From Anaerophaga thermohalophila str. Valhall (GTDB lineage: Bacteria > Bacteroidota > Bacteroidia > Bacteroidales > Marinilabiliaceae), in NCBI RefSeq assembly GCF_000250735.1, contig NZ_AHZV01000220.1, positions 1 to 40,241 on the forward strand: a stretch of DNA of 40,241 nucleotides. Reading direction: 5' to 3'. The position numbers and the translations under genes were made by a program. The notes beneath the pieces were generated by a model. The model searched no databases, was not told the DNA's origin, and was given only the letters and a program-made list of their open reading frames with translations. Of this stretch, positions 25,070-35,143 are shown in pieces; position 1 is the stretch's first letter, and each line of letters begins with the position of its first letter.

Positions 25070-27403
25070 ATGAAGGATATTTTATTAACATTCAGGCGGC
25101 TTAAAAAGAACAAGACCGCTTCTCTGCTTGGAATTTCCGGGTTGATTGCGGGTCTGATATGTGTACTGTTTATTTTTTTCTGGACCGTTGATGAGATAAG
25201 CTACGACCGGTTTCATGAAAAGCTCGACCGCATTTTTGTGGTGCATGCATATCTGGAAGGAGGTAAAGAAAAGGTCACCTTTGATGGCTGTCCGCCGGCA
25301 GTCGGGCCTGCCATTGAAAGTGAATATCCCGAAATTGAGACAACCAGCCGGTACCGGCCGCCCTGGGGGGTTAAATATCTTATCAAATATGACGATAAAA
25401 AATATCTGGAAGATGTCGCTTTTGCCGATTATTCGTTGTTCGACATTATGTCTTTCCCTTTTGTTCGCGGAGGAAAAGGAGAAGAGGGTTTGGATAACAA
25501 AATTGTGATAACGCAAACCACCGCCAGAAAATTCTTTGGTGAAGAAGATCCAATCGGAAAAGTGGTAAAATTCGATAAGACCTACAATATGACTGTTGTG
25601 GGTGTAATAGAGGATATACCTCATAACTCATCCGTAAGGTTTACCGGGTTAATACCTATTGGGCATATTCCGACACTATATAATAGTCAGAACTATATAA
25701 ATACCTGGTATAATAATAGTTTTATCACATTCGGGCTGCTGACCAGACCCGAAAGTTTTGATAAAGTGGCTTCTGCCATAACCAACCGCATTCAGGAGGA
25801 AATGCCCGAGTCAACCAATTATTTGAGGGCCTACAAGTTTAAAGATGGCTATTTGTATGAAGACAATCACATCCGCAATGTCCGGATTTTTGCACTTATA
25901 GCACTCATGGTACTCCTGGCCGCTACTTTAAACTTCATTAATCTGAACACGGCCCGGTCGATCAGGCAAATTAAAGAAACAGGGCTGAGGAAAACACTTG
26001 GGGCATCCAGGAGAAGCCTGATCCGGTTAATTTATTCTGACATTGCCATTATCTGTTTTGCGTCTTACCTGGTTGCATTTTTAGTCGCTGCAGCTTTATT
26101 GCCGGTTTTTAATAATATGATTGGCAAGCAGATTGATCCTCTGGTTATTTTTTCGTGGCAGCCACTGTTAGCTTTGGTCATTATCTATGTACTTACTGTT
26201 TTTTTGGCCGGAAGTTATCCTTCGTTTTATCTGACTTCATTTTCGCCGGTGCGGTCTATGAAATCGGACATTAATCTGGCAAAAAATAAAGGAACCTTTC
26301 GTAATGCCCTGGTGACTGTGATTTTCATTGTCTCGTTAATGTTACTTACATCTACTTTGATCATTTCAAGGCAAACAGGCTTCCTGCAAAAAATGGATAT
26401 CGGTTTTCAAAAGGAACACTTAATGTATGTTTACCTGGATGGCAAACTTAAAGACCATTTCAAAACTTTCAAGGAAGAGGTGAATCGAATAGCTGATGTG
26501 GAGTCTTCGACGGTTCTTTCCTATCTCCCGTTCTCCATAGGGAACAATGGCGAAGGCTGGAATTGGGAAGGCAAGGCCCCCGATTTCAAACCACTGGTAA
26601 CCGACTGGAATGTGGATGAGGACATGCTGAAGACCATAGGTGCCGAAATGGTTGAAGGCTCTTTTTTTCGAACCACCGATCAGGAAGGAGTGATAATTAA
26701 TCAGGCCTTTGCCCGGATTATCGGGTGGGATAGTTTTGTCGGGAAGTCACTGGAGGCTTATGGCAATTCCTACAGGATTTTAGGCGTTTTAAAGGACATT
26801 CATTTTAACTCCCTGGCAAAAGAAGTACAACCGATGGCTATACACACCATTGGTGGCCACTGGACAACCAATTACATGGCAATAAAATTGAATACCAATA
26901 ATATTCAGTCTGCAATAAGCCGGATAAGAGAAGTTGCTCAAAAAATAGAACCTGATATTCCGGTAAGCTATGGTTTTTTTGATGAGGAATTTGGCAAAAT
27001 GGTGGCTTCAGAGAGAAATCTGCGGGTACTGGTTGCTATTTTTTCCGGGTTTTCAATTGTCGTGCTGGTTTTGGGGCTACTTGGTGTAATAATGTTTATG
27101 GCCGAACAAAAAACCAAGGAAATAGGCATCAGAAAATGTATTGGTGAGCCGGTAGAAAGTATTGTCGGTCGACTGATCAGACCATTTCTTGTGTCCGGAT
27201 TAGTCGGGTTTTCAGTGGCTGTGCCATTGTCGTGGTGGTTTATGAACCGGTGGTTGCAAAATTTTGCTTTTCGCATTGATCTGAATATCTGGATCTTTTT
27301 GATTGCCGGAGGGCTGATATTAATGATGGCAGTAATGACTGTTATAGTTCAGAGCTGGCGGGCGGCAACACGAAATCCTGTGGAAGCGCTGAGGTATGAG
27401 TAA
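25070..27403 (+). CDS. FtsX/MacB-type ABC permease 1
   Basis: A 777-residue permease. The amino-terminal membrane helix (about 18-42) precedes a large periplasmic MacB core domain, three membrane helices around 280-390 (LNFINLNTARSIRQIKETGL is the first FtsX motif), a second helix (about 410-435) and periplasmic domain, and a carboxy-terminal FtsX domain ending RNPVEALRYE. Such double-FtsX permeases are abundant in this phylum and often act in mechanotransmission-type export rather than substrate transport. It is intact. It follows the ATPase after 129 bases of purine-rich spacer. A hairpin resembling a terminator lies directly after its stop. Confidence 0.88.
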   Translation: MKDILLTFRRLKKNKTASLLGISGLIAGLICVLFIFFWTVDEISYDRFHEKLDRIFVVHAYLEGGKEKVTFDGCPPAVGPAIESEYPEIETTSRYRPPWGVKYLIKYDDKKYLEDVAFADYSLFDIMSFPFVRGGKGEEGLDNKIVITQTTARKFFGEEDPIGKVVKFDKTYNMTVVGVIEDIPHNSSVRFTGLIPIGHIPTLYNSQNYINTWYNNSFITFGLLTRPESFDKVASAITNRIQEEMPESTNYLRAYKFKDGYLYEDNHIRNVRIFALIALMVLLAATLNFINLNTARSIRQIKETGLRKTLGASRRSLIRLIYSDIAIICFASYLVAFLVAAALLPVFNNMIGKQIDPLVIFSWQPLLALVIIYVLTVFLAGSYPSFYLTSFSPVRSMKSDINLAKNKGTFRNALVTVIFIVSLMLLTSTLIISRQTGFLQKMDIGFQKEHLMYVYLDGKLKDHFKTFKEEVNRIADVESSTVLSYLPFSIGNNGEGWNWEGKAPDFKPLVTDWNVDEDMLKTIGAEMVEGSFFRTTDQEGVIINQAFARIIGWDSFVGKSLEAYGNSYRILGVLKDIHFNSLAKEVQPMAIHTIGGHWTTNYMAIKLNTNNIQSAISRIREVAQKIEPDIPVSYGFFDEEFGKMVASERNLRVLVAIFSGFSIVVLVLGLLGVIMFMAEQKTKEIGIRKCIGEPVESIVGRLIRPFLVSGLVGFSVAVPLSWWFMNRWLQNFAFRIDLNIWIFLIAGGLILMMAVMTVIVQSWRAATRNPVEALRYE

Positions 27404-27404
27404 G

Positions 27405-27431
27405 AGCCCCCGGGGAGGGGCTTTTGGTTTT
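27405..27431 (+). terminator. hairpin with T-rich tail after permease 1
   Basis: AGCCCC (27405-27410) pairs with GGGGCT (27417-27422) across a six-base loop, followed by TTTGGTTTTT. It begins two bases after the permease stop codon. It is a plausible intrinsic terminator or partial attenuator inside the permease series. Confidence 0.5.
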
Positions 27432-27547
27432 TGCCAGTATTTGAGTGTGTATAGTCAATCAGAAACGAGTAAAAAGGCATGTGGCAAAGAGTAAAGGGTA
27501 AAAAGAAGAGAAGCTGAAAAATGATAATTTACTAAAATATCTTCAGC

Positions 27548-29935
27548 ATGAATATTACGATTAAATATGCATTACGGAAGCTTTGGAAAAGCAAATCCTA
27601 CACGATTATTAACGTGTTCGGGTTAAGCATTTCTCTGCTGGTAGCACTTGTTATATTGTTATTCAGCACTTATCATTTCAGCTTCGACAGATTTGTGGAT
27701 AATTACCGGAGCAGTTACCGCCTGATCTCCCGTTATGGTGATGGAGCCTACAATGCCAATACTTTTGCCTGTTTTGAAGAAGATTTGCAAAATATGAAGG
27801 AGATAGAGGAAATGACTGTGTGCTATAAGGAGCACAATGTTGACGAGGTTTTTGTTGGAAATCAATCTTTTAGTACTGGCAATTTGGTCTTTATCGACGA
27901 TTCTTTTTTTGATTATTTTGGAATAGAAATGATCGAAGGAGTTCCTGAAGCCATCAACCAGCCCAACATGGTGTTTCTCACGCCGGAAATGGCATACAAG
28001 CTTTTTAATGACGAGGACCCCCTCGGTAAAAATATTGAATTAAGGTCTTTTACCCGTGATGCAGACGAACGGATAACTTATACGGTTGGTGGAATCGTTG
28101 AGCCGTTACCCAAAGCTTCTCATCTGGATTATGAGATGCTTATTTCCAAAAAGGGACAGTTTGCCTCAACCATCGATTTCGTCAAAACACACAAAGTTTT
28201 TGGTGCTGCCATTTACGTAAAACTTGTTAACTCGGTTGATATTCAAGAATTCGAAAAGCACTTGATTTGGTTACCCGAAGCAAAACTGGGAAAACAATTT
28301 GGCCCCCCGGTTGATGCCTTCAACCACAAGCTGCAACCTCTTGAAGATATTCATTTTACACCCGAAACGATTTCTGAGTTAAAACCAACGGTTCGCCGGC
28401 CAACGTTATATATTTTACTATCAGTAGGGGCATTGATGTTGGCAATGGCAGTAATAAATTTTGTGAATTTATACACCGCAAGAGTCACTTTCAGAAAGCG
28501 CGAATTTGGTATTATGCGTTGCTATGGAGGGAGTCAAAGTTATTTGTGGATGAATATGGCAACTGAGATGATTTTTTTGATAATTTTCAGTTTTGCATTG
28601 ACGGTGATTTTTATCGCGATATTTAATGATAATTTTTCACATAGCTTTTTTAAAAGCCAGATCATTTCGATATACAATACCCGTTTTTGGGTATGGACAG
28701 TATTCTTGTTTTTGCTAACTACAGCATTAATATTAACCGCCTGCTCTTTTGGATTTATTCCCGGCAGACGTTCTGCCCTTGTTAAAAATCCGCTGCATAA
28801 AAGTAAAACCATTATTCCTTTGGTTATTTTTCAGTTTGTGTTGGTGATTGGATTAGTTGGATTTACTTTTTTGTTAAACAGACAAATGAATTTCGTCAAT
28901 CAAAAATCTCTTGGATACTCTGCAAAGAATATGATGATTATTGAATCCCCGCAAAGGAATGAAAAGGTTTTACTCTGCAGAAACGAATTAAAAAAGATTC
29001 CTGGTGTCGTTCAGACTGCAATTGCACATCATTATCCCGGATTCAGGTTACAGGATATGACTTTTGAAAATAGCGGAAACGCCTTTCCTTTTAAGTTTGG
29101 TATGGTCGAAGGAAGAGCCATTGAGACACTTGATATTCAGCCAATAAAATATTTTGTTCCCGATATTGAAAAGGCACAACAGGGATGGGTGATAAACGAG
29201 ACTTTTTATCACAATCTTCTCCAACAATATTCCGAAGAGCAAATCAGCACCGGCAATTTTCCTGTGGATGACAATGATTCAGATTCGAGTAGCCAGCAAT
29301 TCAGGATTCTGGGTGTGGTAAAAGATTTTCATTATGCATCATTTCACAAACCTATTGAAAATTTCGCTTTTAGTATTCAGAGTCCGGAAACCGATTTTAA
29401 CCGTTTCATTCTGGTCAGATATGATCGGCAAAATTTCATGAATGTTTTGGATGGTTCACAGAAAGTAATCGCTGATATTTTTCCTGGCTATCCGTTTAAG
29501 TATTCTTTCCTGGACGATCAGGTACAGGCTCAGTATGAATCGGAGACAACTTTAATGAAACTGGTTAATGTTTTTTCGATTTTGTGCATAATAGTAGCTT
29601 GTATGGGATTGGTTGGCATCACTTTGTTTATGCTTGAAAAGCGAACCAAAGAAATAGGCATCCGCAAAGTAAACGGCGCCACCATTTCAGAGGTTCTGAT
29701 AATGCTCAACAAAGACTTTGTAAAATGGGTAGCCATCGCTTTTATCATAGCCACGCCTATTGCTTATTACGCCATGAACAGATGGCTTCAAAATTTCGCC
29801 TATAAAACCGACCTGAGCTGGTGGATTTTTGCCCTGGCAGGATTACTGGCACTGGGAATTGCGCTACTAACGGTGAGTTGGCAGAGTTGGAAAGCAGCCA
29901 GGAGAAATCCGGTGGAGGCACTAAGGTATGAATAA
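27548..29935 (+). CDS. FtsX/MacB-type ABC permease 2
   Basis: A 795-residue paralogue of the product of 25070, with the same order: amino-terminal helix (about 20-42), periplasmic domain, FtsX helices from about 290 (MAVINFVNLYTARVTFRKRE), second half and carboxy-terminal FtsX domain with RTKEIGIRKVNGATI, ending RNPVEALRYE. It is intact. Ser/Asp-rich VDDNDSDSSSQQ around residue 577 is a periplasmic insert not seen in the siblings. It is separated from permease 1 by a hairpin and 144 bases, so it may be expressed separately. Substrate unknown. Confidence 0.87.
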   Translation: MNITIKYALRKLWKSKSYTIINVFGLSISLLVALVILLFSTYHFSFDRFVDNYRSSYRLISRYGDGAYNANTFACFEEDLQNMKEIEEMTVCYKEHNVDEVFVGNQSFSTGNLVFIDDSFFDYFGIEMIEGVPEAINQPNMVFLTPEMAYKLFNDEDPLGKNIELRSFTRDADERITYTVGGIVEPLPKASHLDYEMLISKKGQFASTIDFVKTHKVFGAAIYVKLVNSVDIQEFEKHLIWLPEAKLGKQFGPPVDAFNHKLQPLEDIHFTPETISELKPTVRRPTLYILLSVGALMLAMAVINFVNLYTARVTFRKREFGIMRCYGGSQSYLWMNMATEMIFLIIFSFALTVIFIAIFNDNFSHSFFKSQIISIYNTRFWVWTVFLFLLTTALILTACSFGFIPGRRSALVKNPLHKSKTIIPLVIFQFVLVIGLVGFTFLLNRQMNFVNQKSLGYSAKNMMIIESPQRNEKVLLCRNELKKIPGVVQTAIAHHYPGFRLQDMTFENSGNAFPFKFGMVEGRAIETLDIQPIKYFVPDIEKAQQGWVINETFYHNLLQQYSEEQISTGNFPVDDNDSDSSSQQFRILGVVKDFHYASFHKPIENFAFSIQSPETDFNRFILVRYDRQNFMNVLDGSQKVIADIFPGYPFKYSFLDDQVQAQYESETTLMKLVNVFSILCIIVACMGLVGITLFMLEKRTKEIGIRKVNGATISEVLIMLNKDFVKWVAIAFIIATPIAYYAMNRWLQNFAYKTDLSWWIFALAGLLALGIALLTVSWQSWKAARRNPVEALRYE

Positions 29936-30159
29936 ATAAAAAAATTTTTTTGAAATTATGATTTTGTCGGTTAAACAATTCTCAATTAAAATCTTACAAT
30001 ATGCTGCAAGTCAATTGTTAGTATATAGGGATTTTTGTTAAAATCCAGTATGTCAAGGTTGTATGAAACGAGCATGGCAAGGCTTACCACAACAAGAATA
30101 TGTATAAATGCTTGCATGCACATTCCATTAGGCCAATAACTTAAGTAAACCATATTCCA

Positions 30160-32522
30160 ATGAATTTTTTAATCTGGAAAATATCATTTCGTCAACTCAC
30201 AAATAATAAGATATATTCATTGATGAGTATTGGCGGACTCGCACTTGGATTTACCGCCGCTATCATCATCGGGCTGTTTATCAGGTATCAGAATACATGG
30301 AATACGATTAATGAGCATTACGACCAGATTGTGATGGCTAAGCGTCATTATGCCAGGACGGTCTACACAGGCAAGGAGGATAACAGCTCACCCCACTGTC
30401 CTGTTATTACAGCCGCTATGCTTGAGAAATTTCCGGAATTTCGATCCATAACACTGGTTCATGAAGTGCAGGATAATTATTTCTCTAAATCAGCGGGGTC
30501 AAACCTGTTCCAAACTGATTTGGGGTTTTATGCCGACAGCATCTATCCTGATGTCTTCACACTTCATTTTGTTTCAACTCCCGAGCCCGGATTGTTGAGC
30601 AGCCCGAACACCATACTTTTGTCAGAATCGTTGGCTCGTAAAATTTTTGGTAGTGTCGATGTTACAGGGCACAGCGTTGTTATGAATAAAAAAACTAATT
30701 TAAGGATAAGCGGGGTGTATGAAGATTTGCCTGCCAATACTACTTTCAGACCGGAGTATATTATTTCTTTTTCGACACTCCTTAACCGTCTTGGGATTGC
30801 CCGGAATGATATTTGGACGATTGGTTGCCTGGTGTTTGCCAGGCTTCATTCGGGCACAGACATTGATACTCTTAATCCTAAGGTCAGGGATGTTCTTTCG
30901 TCGCACGATGCCCTAAAACATGAAGAGATAACTTTGCTTCCATTGTCTCAGCTCCAAAGGTATTACATGAGTGATTATTATGTCATTGTCTGGATATTTA
31001 CCCTGGTGGGTATTTTTATTCTTTGCATGTCGGTGTTTAATTATATCAACTTATCGATTGTAAGGGCTGCATCCCGAACGAAAGAAGTTGCTGTAAAGAA
31101 AATGAGCGGGGGTCAGCGAAAATCTCTTATAGGTCAGTTTCTTAGCGAATCGTTTCTTTTAGCGTTCATGGCAATGATGCTTGCGGTAGTATTTGCGACA
31201 GTCATTTTACCTTTTTTAATAACATAATGGAGGTTGACTTGCCTTTGAATTTTTACCTGGAGCCCGGGATCATTGCTTTATTATTAGCTTTAACAGTTGG
31301 CGCCGGAATTTTGGCCGGACTTCATCCTGCTTTTTTCATTACCTCAAAAAATATTCCCACACTTGTTAAAGCCAACCTGTTGGCCGGGACAGGACACAAA
31401 ATTAATCTAAGAAAAATGTTGATTACGGCGCAGTTTACAATTACTTCTTTTTTGCTGTGTCTGACTGTCTTCTTTTTTATTCAGGTAAGAGATATTAAAA
31501 ATAAGGATGTTGGGTTCAATCGCCACCGCTTGCTGTATGCCGAATTGAATAATACCGGCGATCCGGTAAACTTTGAGGACCTGAGAGCCCGGCTACTGAG
31601 AAATCCTGAAATTGTAAATGCTGCCATGTCGGATTATCTTCCATTTGTAAGTTTTGGAGGAGGTATGACCAATTGGGAAGGGGCAGCTCCCGACGAACAA
31701 GTGATGTACCGCCCTAATAATGTCTCGTTCGATTATGTTGATAACATGGAGATTGAAGTTGTAAAGGGACGTGATTTTTCACGGGAATATCCTTCCGATG
31801 CGGGTAAAGCATGTATTATTAACGAAACGGCTCAGCGAGTTTTCGGATGGGATGATCCGATTGGGAAGCGCATCAACAATGGTCAATGGAAAGTGGTAGG
31901 GGTCGTAAAAGATTACCATTTGATGGATGTTCATAATATCATTGAACCGGCAATACTTGTGCTGTCACTCAATAACATTGAAGGGGAAAAAGTACTTTCA
32001 TTCAGGTACAAACCCGGAACCAGCGAAAAAGCCAGAGCGATAATTTCAGATGAGCTGAACAGGCAGTTTCCCGATACACCCTTCGAGGTGACCTTGCACG
32101 AGAATGCCTTTCGCAGTGAGACGGCTTTCAGAGCTTATATGTCTTTCTACAGGGCATTGGTATTCTTTTTTCTCTTCACGTTGTTACTGGTAATTGTAGG
32201 ATTGTGGGCACTTGTTACGTTTACTACCCGAAAACGTACCAAAGAAATTGGCATAAGAAAGATCAACGGATGTTCCGTTTCAGGCATATTCTATCTCTTG
32301 AATAAAGAATACCTGCTCATCGTGGTTTGGGCCATCCTGATAGCATTGCCTCCTGTTTTGATGGTTTATAGCCGTTTCCCCGGCGCCTATAAACTTCCTT
32401 TTTATCCATGGATAGTATTTATTGCGGTAGTCATTATATCGGTAATTACTTTATTGGTAACGGGCTTTGTTACTTTCCAGGCAGCAACAAGGAATCCGGT
32501 GGAGACGTTGCGGGATGAATAG
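30160..32522 (+). pseudogene. FtsX/MacB-type ABC permease 3, frameshifted
   Basis: The first frame (30160-31227, 355 codons) has the amino-terminal helix, the periplasmic domain and the start of the first FtsX domain, ending ...FATVILPFLIT. The second frame (ending 32522) continues from the same point: read upstream of its ATG 31227 it gives FNNIMEVDLPLNF, matching LPVFNNMIGK in permease 1. One extra T in the T6 run at 31212-31217 joins the two into a ~787-residue protein, the same length as the siblings, ending RNPVETLRDE. The one-base TAATG overlap could also allow coupled re-initiation, giving two half-permeases. Confidence 0.85.
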
Positions 32523-32572
32523 ATCGTTGGATTTTTTGATAGTTTATAGACGAGCACAAATTAATTACTCTA

Positions 32573-34921
32573 ATGAAAAACTTACAATTTACCATCAGAT
32601 TATTAAGCCGGAACCCCTTATTGGTCTTTGTTAACATTCCGGGGTTGGCTGTAGGACTAAGCGTTGTCTTGCTTCTTCTGGTTTATTTGGAACATGAACT
32701 GAGTTTTGATCAGCATTTTGAAACCAAGGAGCGGGTGTTGCGCCTCAATTCGGAGGTGAGCAATCAAAACGGTTCCGGTATCTATGGCATCAGTTTAAGG
32801 GACGCTTATACTGTTATTCCGGATGAAGTCCCCGAGGTAGAAGCTGCAACACAACTGTTCCGCTGGTTGCCTGTAAGGGTAAAGAGTAAAACTGAAATTT
32901 TTTCGGGCATGAAACTGTTGTTTGCCGATCCCGGATTTTTTGAAGTATTTGGCCTTGATCTTATTACGGGAGATGAGGCTACCGCTTTGTCGGGTAAAAA
33001 CAAGGTTGTTCTTTCATCTTCTACCGCCAAAAAGATTTTTGGCACAACAGAATGTGTCGGTGAAATTCTGAATGTGTCAGAGGAAGAAGCGACGGTTAGC
33101 GGCGTAATTCGCGATCTGCCCGAAACAACCCATTTTAATTTCGACCTTCTGGGTTCTATGGAAACGGTTAATCCCGATCGATTTGGCGGACTTGAGTTTT
33201 ACACTTATTTTTTAATCAGGAAGAACGCCGATATTAAAGAGGCCGGGAAAAAGATATCAAGGGTTAATGATCAGGTTATGGTTCCATGGAGCGAACCATT
33301 TGGTTCTAAAGTGAGGTCATTTACCGAACCGTTATCAGAAATTCATTTGCATACGAAGGTAACACATACTTTGTCGCCAAAAGCCGATCTGACCCAACTA
33401 TGGATTATTGGCGGAATTGCTTTCTTTATATTGTTACTGGCTGTTGTTAATTTTGTAAACCTCTATTTTTTGCATGGGGAGGAACGCATTACAGAGGTGG
33501 CATCGCGCAAAGCTTTAGGTGCCGGCAAATGGAGTATTGAAAAACTTTTTCTCTTCGAAACCGGATTGATAGGATTATCATCGTTTGTTCTCGCATTGAT
33601 TATTGCATTTTTGGTGCAGCCTTATTTCTCGATGCTGATGAGGTCGTCACTTGAGTTGTCGCGCCTCTTTTCATGGTCAGGGGTTTTATTTATCGCCGGT
33701 TTGGTATTGCTTTTTACCCTGATTTCCGGATTCTGGTCTTCTTTTTATCTGTCACGGGTTAATATTGTAAATGGATTACGCGGAAAAACAAGTGTATTGC
33801 CCCGAAAGGGAAGAATGACAATAGCTGCTGTTTTAATTCAGTTTTCGGTGACCGTTTTCTTGATAACAGCGGTTATTGTTGTACAGCAACAGGTTAAATA
33901 CATGAAAAATGTGCCTGTGGGTTTCGACGTGGAAAACGTGTTGGAGATAACCGGATTTAACAGTCAGATTGCCGGGCATATCAGAAGTATTGAAGACGAA
34001 TTGACACGCCTGAGTTTTATTGAGGGTGTTGCCTGTTCTCATCATCAGATGGGCGGGGGTGCAAGTGGACAAGGGATTCGTCGTTATGGTGATACCCGGA
34101 AGTATGCTTCCATATCGGAATATCGTGTACAACCGGGATTTTGCAAAACACTTGGACTCCGGCTTATTGACGGAAACTACTTTTCCGGAAACGAGAATAG
34201 CGGAGATCAGATTATCCTAAACGAAGCAGCCGTAGAAATGCTGCAACTGAAAAATCCTGTCGGGACATTACTTCAAATGCATAATACGCCAATGAAAGTA
34301 GCAGGGGTTGTCAGCAATTTCTTTTTTTCGGGTTATGCAGGAGAACCTGTAAGCCCTTTGGTTATTACCACATACGATCAAAGTGTTGAAGCTGTGTATT
34401 TGCGAATAAACAAAACGCTTTCGCAGGAAGATATGTCGGCCGTTGAAAAAGTTCTGCAGAAGTACGACCCTGAATATGTCCCGGAATATACTTATTTAGA
34501 GAAACGGTATGCCGACAAGTTTTCGAATGAGGAGCGGGCTATGAAACTGGTCACTGCGGGAGCTATTCTGGCAATTATTATCAGTTTTGTTGGACTCCTG
34601 GCCCTTTCGGTCTTCAATGTCAACCGGCGCACGAAAGAAATTGGTATCCGCAAAGTTTTAGGCAGCACCGAGCGTCAGGTCGTTACCCGTTTATTGAGTG
34701 ATACTATTAAATGGGTATTGGTGGCCATTGCCATTGCATTTGTAGCCGATATTGCTGTCATGCGGCAATGGCTTACACAATTTGCCAGCAGAATATCGCT
34801 TCATCCCGGATATTTTCTTGTTAGCGCGATCTTTGCACTCATTATTGCCTTCACGGCCATTGCCTGGCAGAGCTACAGGGCAGCTGTTCGAAACCCGGTG
34901 GAGTCGTTGAGAGATGAATGA
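32573..34921 (+). CDS. FtsX/MacB-type ABC permease 4
   Basis: A 782-residue intact paralogue with an amino-terminal helix (NPLLVFVNIPGLAVGLSVVL), a periplasmic domain, FtsX helices from about 285 (AVVNFVNLYFLHGEERITEV), a second half and a carboxy-terminal FtsX domain with RTKEIGIRKVLGSTERQV, ending RNPVESLRDE. It is the last permease of the operon, 50 bases after permease 3, and is followed by an 8-bp minisatellite. The repeated closing motif shared by all four permeases shows that they arose by duplication. Confidence 0.87.
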   Translation: MKNLQFTIRLLSRNPLLVFVNIPGLAVGLSVVLLLLVYLEHELSFDQHFETKERVLRLNSEVSNQNGSGIYGISLRDAYTVIPDEVPEVEAATQLFRWLPVRVKSKTEIFSGMKLLFADPGFFEVFGLDLITGDEATALSGKNKVVLSSSTAKKIFGTTECVGEILNVSEEEATVSGVIRDLPETTHFNFDLLGSMETVNPDRFGGLEFYTYFLIRKNADIKEAGKKISRVNDQVMVPWSEPFGSKVRSFTEPLSEIHLHTKVTHTLSPKADLTQLWIIGGIAFFILLLAVVNFVNLYFLHGEERITEVASRKALGAGKWSIEKLFLFETGLIGLSSFVLALIIAFLVQPYFSMLMRSSLELSRLFSWSGVLFIAGLVLLFTLISGFWSSFYLSRVNIVNGLRGKTSVLPRKGRMTIAAVLIQFSVTVFLITAVIVVQQQVKYMKNVPVGFDVENVLEITGFNSQIAGHIRSIEDELTRLSFIEGVACSHHQMGGGASGQGIRRYGDTRKYASISEYRVQPGFCKTLGLRLIDGNYFSGNENSGDQIILNEAAVEMLQLKNPVGTLLQMHNTPMKVAGVVSNFFFSGYAGEPVSPLVITTYDQSVEAVYLRINKTLSQEDMSAVEKVLQKYDPEYVPEYTYLEKRYADKFSNEERAMKLVTAGAILAIIISFVGLLALSVFNVNRRTKEIGIRKVLGSTERQVVTRLLSDTIKWVLVAIAIAFVADIAVMRQWLTQFASRISLHPGYFLVSAIFALIIAFTAIAWQSYRAAVRNPVESLRDE

Positions 34922-34935
34922 AGCGGGGAGGGTTG

Positions 34936-35023
34936 AAGGGTGGAAAGGTAGAAGGGTGGAAGGGTAGAAGGGTAGAAGGGTAGAAAGGTAGAAAGGCAGA
35001 ATGGTGGAATGGTGGAATGGTAG
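34936..35023 (+). repeat. 8-bp purine-rich tandem array (11 units)
   Basis: Units of the form AAGGGTAG or AAGGGTGG recur without gaps 11 times, degenerating to AATGGTGG at the 3' end. It starts just after the permease 4 stop. The + strand is nearly free of C. Similar looser arrays lie at 21855-21915 and 24951-24995. Confidence 0.85.
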
Positions 35024-35091
35024 GGAAGTTGAAAAGTATTGTATTATTCGTCAGGGAAATGACATTTTAGTTTTTCACTGTTGCCAAAAAA

Positions 35092-35119
35092 TCACTAATT
35101 TGGCCTGCAAAATTAGTGA
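35092..35119. promoter_or_regulatory. inverted repeat in the exbB upstream region
   Basis: TCACTAATTT (35092-35101) pairs perfectly with AAATTAGTGA (35110-35119) around an 8-base loop, 24 bases before the exbB ATG. TAATTTG inside the left arm resembles the -7 box with one base missing, so promoter and dyad may overlap as an operator would. Confidence 0.4.
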
Positions 35120-35143
35120 GTTGAACAATCAAGTATTAGCAAT

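Noticed and set aside
29936-29953. Terminator made by the A7/T7 run after permease 2
   Set aside because: The self-complementary A/T run has no GC stem and no loop, so it is not a credible intrinsic terminator.
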